Shown here one piece after another: positions 35,181 through 43,299 of a stretch of 47,887 bases of DNA. Under the pieces are notes generated by a model. It did not search any database. It was not told the DNA's origin and worked only from the letters and a program-made list of their open reading frames with translations. The DNA comes from JBJGXI01 sp045635475 (lineage in GTDB: Bacteria > Bacillota > Bacilli > Bacillales > Amphibacillaceae). How positions within the stretch are numbered: position 1 is the first letter of the stretch; each line of letters begins with the position of its first letter. Position numbers and translations under genes: made by a program. The stretch is from contig NZ_JBJGXI010000042.1 of NCBI RefSeq assembly GCF_045635475.1, forward strand, positions 1-47,887, given 5' to 3'.

Positions 35181-36260
35181 ATGAAGGCAATCAGTACAAC
35201 ATTTATGACTGAAGACTTTCTTCTTTATAATGACACAGCGAGAGAACTTTATCATGATGTCGCGAAGCAATTACCAATTATCGATTACCATGGTCATTTG
35301 AATCAAATAGAAATTCTTCAGTATAAAAATTTTAGCAATCTATCGGAGATATGGCTTAGTGGGGACCACTATAAGTGACGAGCATTAAGAGCTAACGGAA
35401 TAAGCGAAGAATATATAACAGGGAGCAAAAGTGACTATGACAAATTTCTAGCTTGGGCTAGAACGGTTCCTAACACAATTGGAAATCCGTTATATCATTA
35501 GACACATCTGGAATTGTTACGGTATTTCGATATTAATTATCAATTAAATGAAGAAACTGCCCCAGCAATTTGGGAAGAGGCAAATCAAAAACTCGCATCA
35601 TCTGAATTGTCAGTAAGGTCTATTTTAAAAAAGAATAATGTTGTGTTTGTGGGAACAACTGATGATCCAACAGATAATTTGGCATATCATTCTTTATTAG
35701 ATAAGGAAGATTTTTCTACTACTGTTTCACCATCTTTTCGACCGGATAAAGGATTGGATATTAAATCAAGCAATTTCCTTTCCTGGATAGAAAAGCTTGC
35801 CAAGATTTCTAATAAAGAAATAACCACTTATGATGATTTTTTTGCCGCTCTTGCTGATAGAATAGACTATTTTGACGAACAGGGGTGCCGAAGTTCAGAC
35901 CATGGTATAAATGTTATGTTTTTTGAAGATACCTCAAAAGAGGAGGTAACAAAAGTATTTGAAAAGCGTTTAAAAGGTGGTAACCTAACGAATAAAGAAA
36001 TGAATCAATTTAAAACTTATACGTTAATTAAATTGGGTGAACTGTATGCAGTAAAAGGTTGGGTTATGCAATTGCACTTGAGTCCATTGCGCAATAATAA
36101 TTCTCGCATGTTTGAAATACTTGGCTCTGATAGTGGTTTTGATTCCATTGGAGATCCTCTTTTAGCGGAACCGTTAGCACTTTTCCTTGATGCATTAGAT
36201 AAGAAAGACGCGTTACCGAAAACGGTTCTGTATTCGCTTAACGCTAGAGATAAGTACTCA
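35181..36260 (+). pseudogene. uxaC: Glucuronate isomerase UxaC, broken 5' part
   Basis: UxaC converts D-glucuronate to D-fructuronate. The start MKAISTTFMTEDFLLYNDTA, the metal-site stretch IIDYHGHLN, HLELLRYF, FVGTTDDPTDNL, LHLSPLRNNN and LYSLNARDKYS are in the right order. Two nonsense codons interrupt it: TGA at 35376-35378 (HYK-W-RAL in homologues) and TAG at about 35499 (YH-W-THLEL), both G-to-A changes in Trp codons. The homology stops at RDKYS. The rest of the gene lies downstream on the opposite strand, so the gene is also split by a local inversion. Confidence 0.88.
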
Positions 36261-36444
36261 TGACGTGAAAAGGACAGAAAACTTCTTGAGTCCATTAACA
36301 TTCCAATAAAGTTACTAATTAGGCCGATGTTTGCTAAAGTCTTCATTTGCTCTTCCATGCCATCGATATGATCATTGAACCACCAAACTGTTCCTATTTG
36401 AACCTTACCAGGTATATCACCTGATTGAAAGTTCCCTGCCATTC
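36257..36444 (-). pseudogene. uxaC: UxaC C-terminal part, inverted
   Basis: The minus strand reads MAGNFQSGDIPGKVQIGTVW, WFNDHIDGMEEQMKTLANIG and MLMDSRSFLSFSRHEYLS. This is the C-terminal part of glucuronate isomerase that should follow RDKYS on the plus strand. Forward and inverted parts meet at the palindrome AGTACT (36253-36258), present in both KYS and HEY coding contexts. That gives a simple route for an inversion of about 180 bp. Confidence 0.82.
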
Positions 36445-36445
36445 C

Positions 36446-36577
36446 AATGGGCTATGTCCCATGATGGATTCGATGCGTTCTTCACTTAAGATTTTGCGTG
36501 TTTGTTCTGCTGGAAAGAATCCTTGGATAATCGCGTTCACCTTTATACAATGTGGTGCAAATTCTATTGCTAAAATT
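36446..36577 (-). pseudogene. SDR oxidoreductase fragment (fructuronate-reductase-like)
   Basis: The minus strand reads LAIEFAPHCIKVNAIIQGFF, PAEQTRKILSEERIESIMGH, then SPLEW. This is the VNAI-PGFF-AEQNRKLL segment of the short-chain dehydrogenases that act as D-mannonate oxidoreductase (UxuB-type) in Firmicutes. It is directly fused, in another frame, to the inverted uxaC end. The SDR would take fructuronate, the UxaC product, to mannonate, so both relics belong to one pathway. Confidence 0.7.
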
Positions 36578-37048
36578 GTGTAACACTGTTGATAATCATT
36601 TTCATACTATTGAGTATTTGTACAGAGTAACATTTGAAAATGGAGAAATTGAATAGTATAGAAAAAATTATAACTTAAATTCCCCACTGAAAATGAGGGA
36701 TTTCTCTTCTAGATGGGGGCAATTTGATACCTACTATGTAAAAAGAACTATATAAGGATGGAATTTCAAGCATTTATCATATGATGTTGATTGTTCCAAA
36801 GATGGCACATGAATTAGAGTGAAGAAGGACGGATTTTATAGCATATTAGCCCATGATTCAATATCCTTATAATGGAGGTATGCACTAGAAACTTTGTGGA
36901 AAACGGCGGACTCTACTAGTATCTGTTTTAAGGAATTGAAAATTAAGCTACAGGATATAGGTGATTGGATTAATGCTTTAGAGAAAACAACAAAAAGCTA
37001 TCAGCCCAACTGGGTAAGATATTATTAAAATCACTCATTAACCAATGG
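36578..37048. other. 470-bp stretch of relics before the island 1 end
   Basis: No intact gene. At about 36755-36800 the frame KDGISSIYHMMLIVPK weakly recalls the start of an IS200 TnpA. A later run, LKIKLQDIGDWINALEKTTK (about 36930), is unassigned. Nothing here resembles a recombinase. Confidence 0.45.
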
Positions 37049-37200
37049 TAACATTTTGCTAACGCAATCCAGTGAAAAATGGTAAATCCCTGTTAAAGAT
37101 GTTACAGACAAAATTTAGCAAAACCTTAAAATACCGCACTCTACGCACACCAGGTTAAAGATATTACACACTCCCACCATAGGGGCGGCATGATGTAATA
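37049..37200 (+). repeat. Island end repeat, middle copy (right end of island 1 plus att core)
   Basis: 152 bp that aligns without gaps to 42519-42670; I count 18 mismatches (about 88% identity), with the last 34 bases identical. It starts TAACATTTTGCTAACGCAAT and ends with the core GGGCGGCATGATGT (37183-37196), identical to the groEL 3' end. TGCTAAC and GTTAAAG/GATATTACA motifs inside may be arm-type integrase sites (inference). Confidence 0.85.
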
Positions 37201-37272
37201 TCGCCCCAAATCCTTGATATATAAGGGTTCATGTAATGATTTGCTAACAAAATGCTAACATCAGATATATAG

Positions 37273-37316
37273 AAAAGGCTTCTCATTAGTTAATCAAACT
37301 TTTGAGAAGCCTTTTT
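37273..37316 (+). terminator. groEL-type terminator, copy 2 (left end of island 2)
   Basis: AAAGGCTTCTCA pairs with TGAGAAGCCTTT and T-rich tail. It has the same stem core and nearly the same loop as the hairpin after groEL at 11211, and follows the att core by about 77 bp. Confidence 0.88.
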
Positions 37317-37356
37317 CCTTTTATAGTCGTTAAGGGTTATTCTTAATGATAGAATG

Positions 37357-37384
37357 TTGCATATTATGTGAGAGTGACTATAGT
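37357..37384 (+). promoter_or_regulatory. Candidate promoter of the toxin-antitoxin genes
   Basis: TTGCAT (37357-37362), 16-bp spacer, TATAGT (37379-37384), 55 bp before the antitoxin ATG. A SigA-type match of 4/6 and 5/6. Confidence 0.45.
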
Positions 37385-37439
37385 AAGAACAATATTATAC
37401 AATGAAGGAAACAAGATGTGTTTTTTGGAGGTGTAATGA

Positions 37440-37703
37440 ATGGCGATGCAGGATATTCGTAAGCTAGCACATGAAATGTTAGATGAGTTGGAGGAAGAGG
37501 AAATACCAGAAGTCATCCAAAAAATGCTCTATATAAAGAAGCATAATAAAAGACCTAATAAAGACTCTTTTCCATCTATAGATCCTACTGATGAGGTTTT
37601 GAGAGCTATTAAAAAAGCGAAAAAAGAATTCCAAAATGGTGAATCTTATACGCATGAAGATGTTTTTGAAGAAGATGATTATGTAGGAAATGCTATATTC
37701 TAA
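37440..37703 (+). CDS. Putative antitoxin of a RelE/ParE-type module
   Basis: 87 residues, acidic and helical (IRKLAHEMLDELEEEEIPEV), with a charged C-terminal tail (YTHEDVFEEDDYVGNAIF) of the kind that wraps around RelE-fold toxins. GGAGGTG lies 6 nt upstream. Its end overlaps the toxin start by 14 bp, the usual antitoxin-toxin arrangement. I do not recognise a specific DNA-binding family, so the call rests on size, composition and partner. The partner toxin is broken, so this may be an orphan antitoxin. Confidence 0.65.
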   Translation: MAMQDIRKLAHEMLDELEEEEIPEVIQKMLYIKKHNKRPNKDSFPSIDPTDEVLRAIKKAKKEFQNGESYTHEDVFEEDDYVGNAIF

Positions 37704-37943
37704 GCAGGCGGCAAAACATATAAAAAAACAAGATAAGCCAACTAGAAAACGAATAAGAGAAGCACTGCTCACCTTAGCTGAAGACCTCTATCATATAGGG
37801 ATTTTAGACATTAGTTCATAAAAGGTGTAGACAGTGCTTTTCGTTTGCGTATTGGAGGTTTTAGAATAATTTACGAAGTTAAGGACAAGGAATTAATAAT
37901 TTATGTTATTTCTGCCGGTAGTAGAGGAGACATATATAAAAGA
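37690..37943 (+). pseudogene. RelE/ParE-type toxin, frameshifted
   Basis: The first part reads MLYSKQAAKHIKKQDKPTRK, then RIREALLTLAEDLYH, and meets TAA at 37819-37821. In a shifted frame the protein resumes GVDSAFRLRIGGFRIIYEVK, then DKELIIYVISAGSRGDIYKR. Joined, they give the complete RelE/ParE fold (AFRLRIGGFRIIYEV, ISAGSRGDIYK) of an mRNA interferase or gyrase poison. At least one single-base indel near 37793-37800 and an in-frame TAG in the second frame break it. It is therefore inactive unless a sequencing error is involved. Confidence 0.8.
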
Positions 37944-38145
37944 GTTATTGCTACACAATTGTGTTGGTCTCTCATTATTCTCTTTAAAGTAAAAAACAAG
38001 TTGAGATATGGAGAACGTTGTTCAGTCGACAGAAAAGAATCACAATGAGTAATCTAGACTCTCATAATATAGTTTTGGCTTTCACTGTTAAACAAGTCCA
38101 TTTGGCTAAACTAGAGTTAAAGTTTTTAGTGATTGGAGTACCCTT

Positions 38146-40494
38146 ATGGATATTCAAGAACAACTTAGGTCTGCTTTAAAAGAAATTGATAGATTAAAAA
38201 AAGAGAATGCGCAATTAAAAAAGGATCTCTATAAAGCAGAAGGTCTTAGTAACTCTTACACTCGAACATCTCAACCGAAAACAAAGACTGCTTTTTCTCC
38301 TAAGGAAAAAGCGGCTATTTTGCTATTCATGAACCTTTTTCGTGGAAGATCAGACGTTTTTGCAAAAAGGTGGGAATCGAGCACTACTGGCAAATCTGGT
38401 TATTCACCTGTATGTGCTAACGAGTGGGATAAAGAGCTTTGTCGAAAACCTAAAATCAAATGTCAGGATTGCTCTAATCAATCATTTCATACCTTAATCC
38501 CCCAAGTTATTTACGAACATTTAAGTGGGAGTAAAACGGTAGGGGTATATCCGTTACTTAAAGACAATACGTGTTATTTTCTAGCAATGGACTTTGATAA
38601 AAAACATTGGCAAGATGACGTACAAGCATTTAGTGAAACTTGTAAAATATTAGGGCTACCATATCACATCGAACGTTCCCGATCAGGAGAAGGGGCTCAT
38701 GTATGGTTGTTTTTCGAGAAGGCAATAAGTGCTTCATTAGCTAGGAAGTTTGGGAGGATTCTATTATCCAAAACAAGTGAAAAACGCTTTGAAGTTGGTA
38801 TGGATTCCTTTGATAGAATGTTCCCTAACCAAGACATATTACCTAAAGGTGGTTTTGGCAATTTAATTGCCCTCCCATTACAAAAACAAGCAAAAATGAA
38901 AGGTAATAGTGTATTCGTAAACGATTCATTTCAGGAATACGACGATCAATGGCAATATTTATCTACGGTTAAAAAGATATCTGAAAAAGATATCTTACAA
39001 ATAGTGAAAAACTTATCCATTGAAGAGAATCCTATTATGGTAAAAGAGCAAGTTGAGAATATTAACTTGCCAAAAGAAATTACTATCGAATTAAATCATG
39101 GTATTGAAATTCCTAAGGATTTATTACCTAGTAAGATACTAATTGAGTTACAAAAACTTGCGACATTTGGAAATCCAGAATTTTTCAAAGCCCAAGCAAA
39201 ACGGTTTTCTACACATCGGATTCCTAGAATGATTGATTGTACACAAATAAATGGCAATAAGCTTCTATTACCAAGGGGATTAATAGAAAAAGTAGAGGAT
39301 ATTTTTTTGAAATATAAAATATCTCTTAAAACACTTAACAAACAAAATATAGGAAAAGTAATTGATGGAAATTTTCACGGTCAGCTTTCTATCCAACAAG
39401 AGGATGCTGTTACATCAATGGCTAATTATGATAATGGAGTATTAGCAGCAGATACAGGATTTGGGAAAACGGTGACGGCTGCAGCATTAATTAGTAGAAG
39501 TAAAACCAATACACTCATCATTGTGCATCGAACACAGTTGGTTGAACAATGGAAAGAGCGATTATCCACTTTTCTAAACATCCCAGTAAAAGAAATTGGC
39601 CAAATTGGTGGTGGAAAAAACAAACCAAGCTATCATATAGATATAGCTACGATTCAATCACTTAATCATAATGGTGAAATCAAACCTGAGTTACATCATT
39701 ATGGGCAAATTATCGTGGATGAATGTCATCACATTTCAGCCGTTAGCTTTGAAAAGGTATTAAAAGCAATTCGAGCAAAAAAAGTTTACGGTTTAACAGC
39801 AACCCCAGTTAGAAAAGACGGTTTGCACCCGATCATATTTATGCAGTGTGGACCAATAAGGTATAAAACCAATAAAAAAATACAAGCGAGTATTCGCTCG
39901 TTTAAACAAACACTCGTACAAAGAGAAACAGACTTAAAAACGAATGAAACGGACATACAAGCTATATATTCTATGTTAGCTAATAATAAAGAACGAAATG
40001 GTATGATTTTTAACGATGTTTTACAAGCGCTAGATGAAAAGAGATCGCCTATAGTGTTAACGGAGCGCTTAGATCATATTGATGAGCTATATGAACTTTT
40101 TAAAGGCTTTGCTAAAAATATAATTATTTTAACTGGAGCTATGAAAAAGAAAGAACGACAACAAAAAATACAAAAGTTAATCGAACTCCCGGATAGTGAG
40201 GAGAGATTGTTGATTGCAACTGGAAAATATGTTGGAGAAGGGTTTGATGATTCTAGATTAGATACACTCTTTCTAACAATGCCAATCTCATGGAAAGGAA
40301 CGTTGCAGCAATATGTTGGGCGTCTCCACCGGGACCATCTTAATAAGGATGAAGTAAAAGTGTTTGATTATGTAGACTCGAATGTGGAAGTTTTACAGAA
40401 AATGTTTCAGAAGCGGTTAAAGGGATATAAAAATATTGGTTATAGTCTAAATGGTGAAAATAAAGAGAAAAGCCAACAAATTCAATTATTCTAG
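38146..40494 (+). CDS. AEP primase-SF2 helicase (TOTE conflict-type)
   Basis: 782 residues. An N-terminal coiled coil (about 5-35) is followed by an archaeo-eukaryotic primase domain (about 48-270). This has RWES...GYSPVCANEW, a zinc-like cysteine pair CQDC, the catalytic DFD (D149, D151), RSGEGAHVW with H185, and GGFGNLIALPLQ. A linker leads to an SF2 helicase: Walker A DTGFGKT (436-442), DECHH box (525-529), GLTATP, and QYVGRLHR as motif VI. The primase block closely matches what is annotated as the AEP domain of TOTE conflict systems, a computationally predicted defence family. It probably acts on invading DNA or RNA-primed replication; biochemistry is unknown to me. Start has GGAG upstream. 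Alone on its strand between the toxin relic and the AlbA_2 gene, 167 bp apart. Confidence 0.82.
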   Translation: MDIQEQLRSALKEIDRLKKENAQLKKDLYKAEGLSNSYTRTSQPKTKTAFSPKEKAAILLFMNLFRGRSDVFAKRWESSTTGKSGYSPVCANEWDKELCRKPKIKCQDCSNQSFHTLIPQVIYEHLSGSKTVGVYPLLKDNTCYFLAMDFDKKHWQDDVQAFSETCKILGLPYHIERSRSGEGAHVWLFFEKAISASLARKFGRILLSKTSEKRFEVGMDSFDRMFPNQDILPKGGFGNLIALPLQKQAKMKGNSVFVNDSFQEYDDQWQYLSTVKKISEKDILQIVKNLSIEENPIMVKEQVENINLPKEITIELNHGIEIPKDLLPSKILIELQKLATFGNPEFFKAQAKRFSTHRIPRMIDCTQINGNKLLLPRGLIEKVEDIFLKYKISLKTLNKQNIGKVIDGNFHGQLSIQQEDAVTSMANYDNGVLAADTGFGKTVTAAALISRSKTNTLIIVHRTQLVEQWKERLSTFLNIPVKEIGQIGGGKNKPSYHIDIATIQSLNHNGEIKPELHHYGQIIVDECHHISAVSFEKVLKAIRAKKVYGLTATPVRKDGLHPIIFMQCGPIRYKTNKKIQASIRSFKQTLVQRETDLKTNETDIQAIYSMLANNKERNGMIFNDVLQALDEKRSPIVLTERLDHIDELYELFKGFAKNIIILTGAMKKKERQQKIQKLIELPDSEERLLIATGKYVGEGFDDSRLDTLFLTMPISWKGTLQQYVGRLHRDHLNKDEVKVFDYVDSNVEVLQKMFQKRLKGYKNIGYSLNGENKEKSQQIQLF

Positions 40495-40661
40495 TAGTTT
40501 GAAAATATATAAAGCGATATACACAATTTAACAAATACTTGATTATAATTTTGTCTAGAAGGTAATTGAGGCAACGATGGTATTATTCTTAGTAAGTAAT
40601 GAGTTATAATTTCTTTAAATGATAAGGGTCAAATCTCATTTATTTATGGAGGTGAAATTTT

Positions 40662-42353
40662 ATGATATCTAAAGAAGAGGTACAGATACTGCTAAATAAG
40701 TTAGAAACAAGTGTAGCTGATGAACTGGAATCACAACAATTAGATTTTAAGCAGTGGATAACCAGAAGTTTTGATGACAACATAAAGTTAATGTTAAAAA
40801 TGGCAGTATGTATGGCAAACGGTGGAGGCGGAAGTGTTATATTTGGTGTTGCAGATAAAGTCAAAGGAAGGTCTAATGCTATATTAGGTGTTCCAAAAGA
40901 GGTTGATACTGCGCTACTTCAAAAAAGGATATACGAAAAAACTGATCCGCATCTAACACCAGTTTTCGAGGATATAACCGTACTAGAAGGCTCAACACGT
41001 CTACTGTTGATGAATGTGTTTCCGGGTATGCCGCCTTATACTACTACTGATGGCTCTGCAACGATAAGACAGGGGAAGGATTGTATTCCTTATACCGGGT
41101 CGTTAAGACGTAAAATGATGGATACTTCATCACAGTTGGACTTTACTGCTGAAATAATCCATGAGGACTGGCAAAATCTATTCTCGCATTCGGCCATGGA
41201 GCGGGTCCGTGAAATTATGTCTAGAGAAAGAGTTGATGAAAGTCTTTTAACTTTATCTGATGAAGATTTATTGAGGTCTATTGGAGCGTTAAAGGGAGAT
41301 TTTTTTACTAAAGGCTCACTGTTACTTGTTGGAAAGCCTGAAGCTATTTCTAAATTTATCCCACAATATAAGTGGTCGTTTAGAAAGATGATCAGTGATA
41401 CTGACTATTCTCATAGAGATGATGGAACTCATGCTATTCCAGTAGCATTGTATGAATTGGAACGGTACATAGCTGTGGATAATCCAATGGTAACTGTAGA
41501 ATCTGGACTGGTACATCCAGAGTTTAGTACATATCCGACAATTGCTTTAAGAGAAGCTTTGTTGAATGCATTTGGTCATAGGGATTATCGAATGAATGGT
41601 ACTATCATGTTGAAGCAATATAAAGATAAGTTAATACTAACCAATCCTGGAGAGTTTGTTGGTGGAATTACACCTAAAAATATTCTACACCATCCCCCAG
41701 TGGCAAGAAATAATCACTTGATGGATCTGTTAGATAGATTAAAATTAGTGAACCGATCTAATCTCGGTGTATCAAGGATATTTCGATCACTTTTAATTGA
41801 GGGGAAAGAACCTCCGATTTATCGAGAAGTTGGTAGTAACGTGGAGCTAACCTTTATCTCTTCTCCATTAAACAAGGATTTTAAAAACTTAATTAATCAT
41901 TTATCGCATGAAAATAATCACATTGATGTTGATCACCTACTTATATTGCAATATTTAATTAGACATGAAGAAATTGACACCTCAATAGCTGCGGAAGTTG
42001 CGCAAAGGAGTATGGAGCAAGCGCGTGAATTGCTTAGTAAGATGCAAAATGAGTTCAATTTATTAGAATCAATTGGTCGTGGTAAAGGGAGATACTTTAC
42101 TCTTTCCCGAACTGCATATGAGTTATTAAAAGGCGAATTACAATATGAGCGCCAACAAATTTTGGATAAGGAAGCAGTAAAAATTCGCATTTTATCAATA
42201 TTAAAAACAGATCGAAGCTTAACTAATAAGGAGATAAGGAAATTGACAGGGATGAACCAAAAGCAAGTACAACGTTTGATTAAAGAATTGGAGCCAGATG
42301 GTGTTAAGATTGTCGGCAAGGGGGCCGGAACCAAATATATTTATTCTCCTTAA
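40662..42353 (+). CDS. AlbA_2 (Schlafen-type)/HATPase/winged-helix protein
   Basis: 563 residues. The N-terminal AlbA_2 domain (about 15-140: LDFKQWI, MAVCMANGGGGSVIFGVADK) is followed by an RecG-regulator-type ATPase region (about 270-400: REALLNAFGHRDY, GSNVELTF). The C-terminal winged helix (about 505-560) has TNKEIRKLTGMNQKQVQRLI. Such proteins are usually labelled ATP-binding transcriptional regulators or divergent AAA/HATPase proteins and are frequent in defence islands. GGAGGTG precedes the ATG. It is the last gene of island 2, 165 bp before its right end. Its function could be control of the primase-helicase or direct nucleic-acid binding (inference). Confidence 0.8.
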   Translation: MISKEEVQILLNKLETSVADELESQQLDFKQWITRSFDDNIKLMLKMAVCMANGGGGSVIFGVADKVKGRSNAILGVPKEVDTALLQKRIYEKTDPHLTPVFEDITVLEGSTRLLLMNVFPGMPPYTTTDGSATIRQGKDCIPYTGSLRRKMMDTSSQLDFTAEIIHEDWQNLFSHSAMERVREIMSRERVDESLLTLSDEDLLRSIGALKGDFFTKGSLLLVGKPEAISKFIPQYKWSFRKMISDTDYSHRDDGTHAIPVALYELERYIAVDNPMVTVESGLVHPEFSTYPTIALREALLNAFGHRDYRMNGTIMLKQYKDKLILTNPGEFVGGITPKNILHHPPVARNNHLMDLLDRLKLVNRSNLGVSRIFRSLLIEGKEPPIYREVGSNVELTFISSPLNKDFKNLINHLSHENNHIDVDHLLILQYLIRHEEIDTSIAAEVAQRSMEQARELLSKMQNEFNLLESIGRGKGRYFTLSRTAYELLKGELQYERQQILDKEAVKIRILSILKTDRSLTNKEIRKLTGMNQKQVQRLIKELEPDGVKIVGKGAGTKYIYSP

Positions 42354-42518
42354 AAATAGGGACAAAAGGGGGAAATACTGGAATAAATCCCTTGCTTTAT
42401 AAGGTTCTAATAGGAAAATAAGGACAAAATAGGGACAAAATAGGGACATTAATAAATCGAGTATAATGCCAGTTAATACATTACAGACATAAAAATTTGG
42501 CAACAAACTAAGTAATGC

Positions 42519-42670
42519 TAACATTTTGCTAACGCAATCCGGTAAAAAACGGTTAAACCGCGTTAAAGATGTTACAGTGAAAATTTAACAAAACCTTGAT
42601 ATTACGCACTCTGCGCACACCTAGTTAACGATATTACACACTCCCACCATAGGGGCGGCATGATGTAATA
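42519..42670 (+). repeat. Island end repeat, right copy (right end of island 2 plus attR core)
   Basis: Same 152-bp sequence as 37049-37200 with 18 substitutions and no gaps. The core GGGCGGCATGATGT lies at 42653-42666. It marks the outer boundary of the accessory region. Three short GGGACA-containing repeats lie just before it (42358-42446). Confidence 0.85.
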
Positions 42671-42744
42671 AGTGCTCCCAACCCTTGATATATAAGGATT
42701 ATGTGCAGTTTATTGAAGCAATTGCTTAATATTAGATATTTAAA

Positions 42745-42790
42745 AGAGGCTTCTCATTAGTTGATTAAACTTTTGAGAAGCCTTTTTCTT
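42745..42790 (+). terminator. groEL-type terminator, copy 3 (probably the original one)
   Basis: AGAGGCTTCTCA (42746-42757) and TGAGAAGCCTTT with a T-rich tail. Because it lies outside attR, it is probably the ancestral terminator of groEL, now 31 kb away from it. Confidence 0.88.
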
Positions 42791-43158
42791 TTACTGGATT
42801 TGATTTAAAGTGATGAAAATTAATAATAATGGCATAATAATCTACGTTTCTAGCCCATGATCTATTCTTATTGCTAATTCTGGTTAATTTCAAACCGGTA
42901 ATGGTTAATCTATTGTTTGTTTTATCGATCTTGGATGCAGCCTATGACATGTACCACAATTAATGATTTTCAATATGATCAGTTTTCCTAAATTAGAGTA
43001 ACACTTCTATTACGTAATTTCGCTTCTCCGCCTTAATCGGTCTAGATTCACCATACTCATTGTTGTTGTGATTTTTAGGGAAGCGCTTAGCCAAATAGAT
43101 GGATATAATACTACTTTCGCCTATTTTATAAAATAATGTCATAATTAAAATAAATTAG
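42791..43158. other. 370-bp intergenic stretch after attR
   Basis: No gene, terminator or repeat recognised; AT-rich with stops in all frames. Confidence 0.6.
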
Positions 43159-43271
43159 TCAATATCATAATACTGATTTTCAACTATTCAAATCCACATA
43201 CAGTTGGAACAACCCGATTCCAAAACTATAAGAGGATTTGAATAGCACGTGTAAGTTAATTATGAAATTTA
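43159..43271 (+). repeat. Palindromic repeat element, copy 2
   Basis: Begins TCAATATCATAATACTGATT and ends ATTATGAAATTTA. Inner arms CTATTCAAATCC and GGATTTGAATAG (43234-43245) pair perfectly. Same layout as copy 1 at 14973. It ends 29 bp before the methyltransferase ATG, so it may carry or disturb that gene's promoter. Confidence 0.68.
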
Positions 43272-43299
43272 CTCAAATATTAAAAGTAAGGAGGACTAT

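Noticed and set aside
35181..36260. Recoding of TGA as Trp to rescue uxaC
   Set aside because: One of the stops is TAG, the C-terminal part is inverted, and the other genes use TGG for Trp and TGA as stop normally.
36017..36442. 141-codon minus-strand frame as a whole gene
   Set aside because: Only its first about 62 codons are meaningful (inverted uxaC end). The rest is the complement of forward uxaC.
11170..37196. Prophage or SaPI-type satellite
   Set aside because: Attachment at groEL fits, but there are no capsid, terminase, packaging, replication or phage repressor genes. The cargo is metabolic and surface-related.
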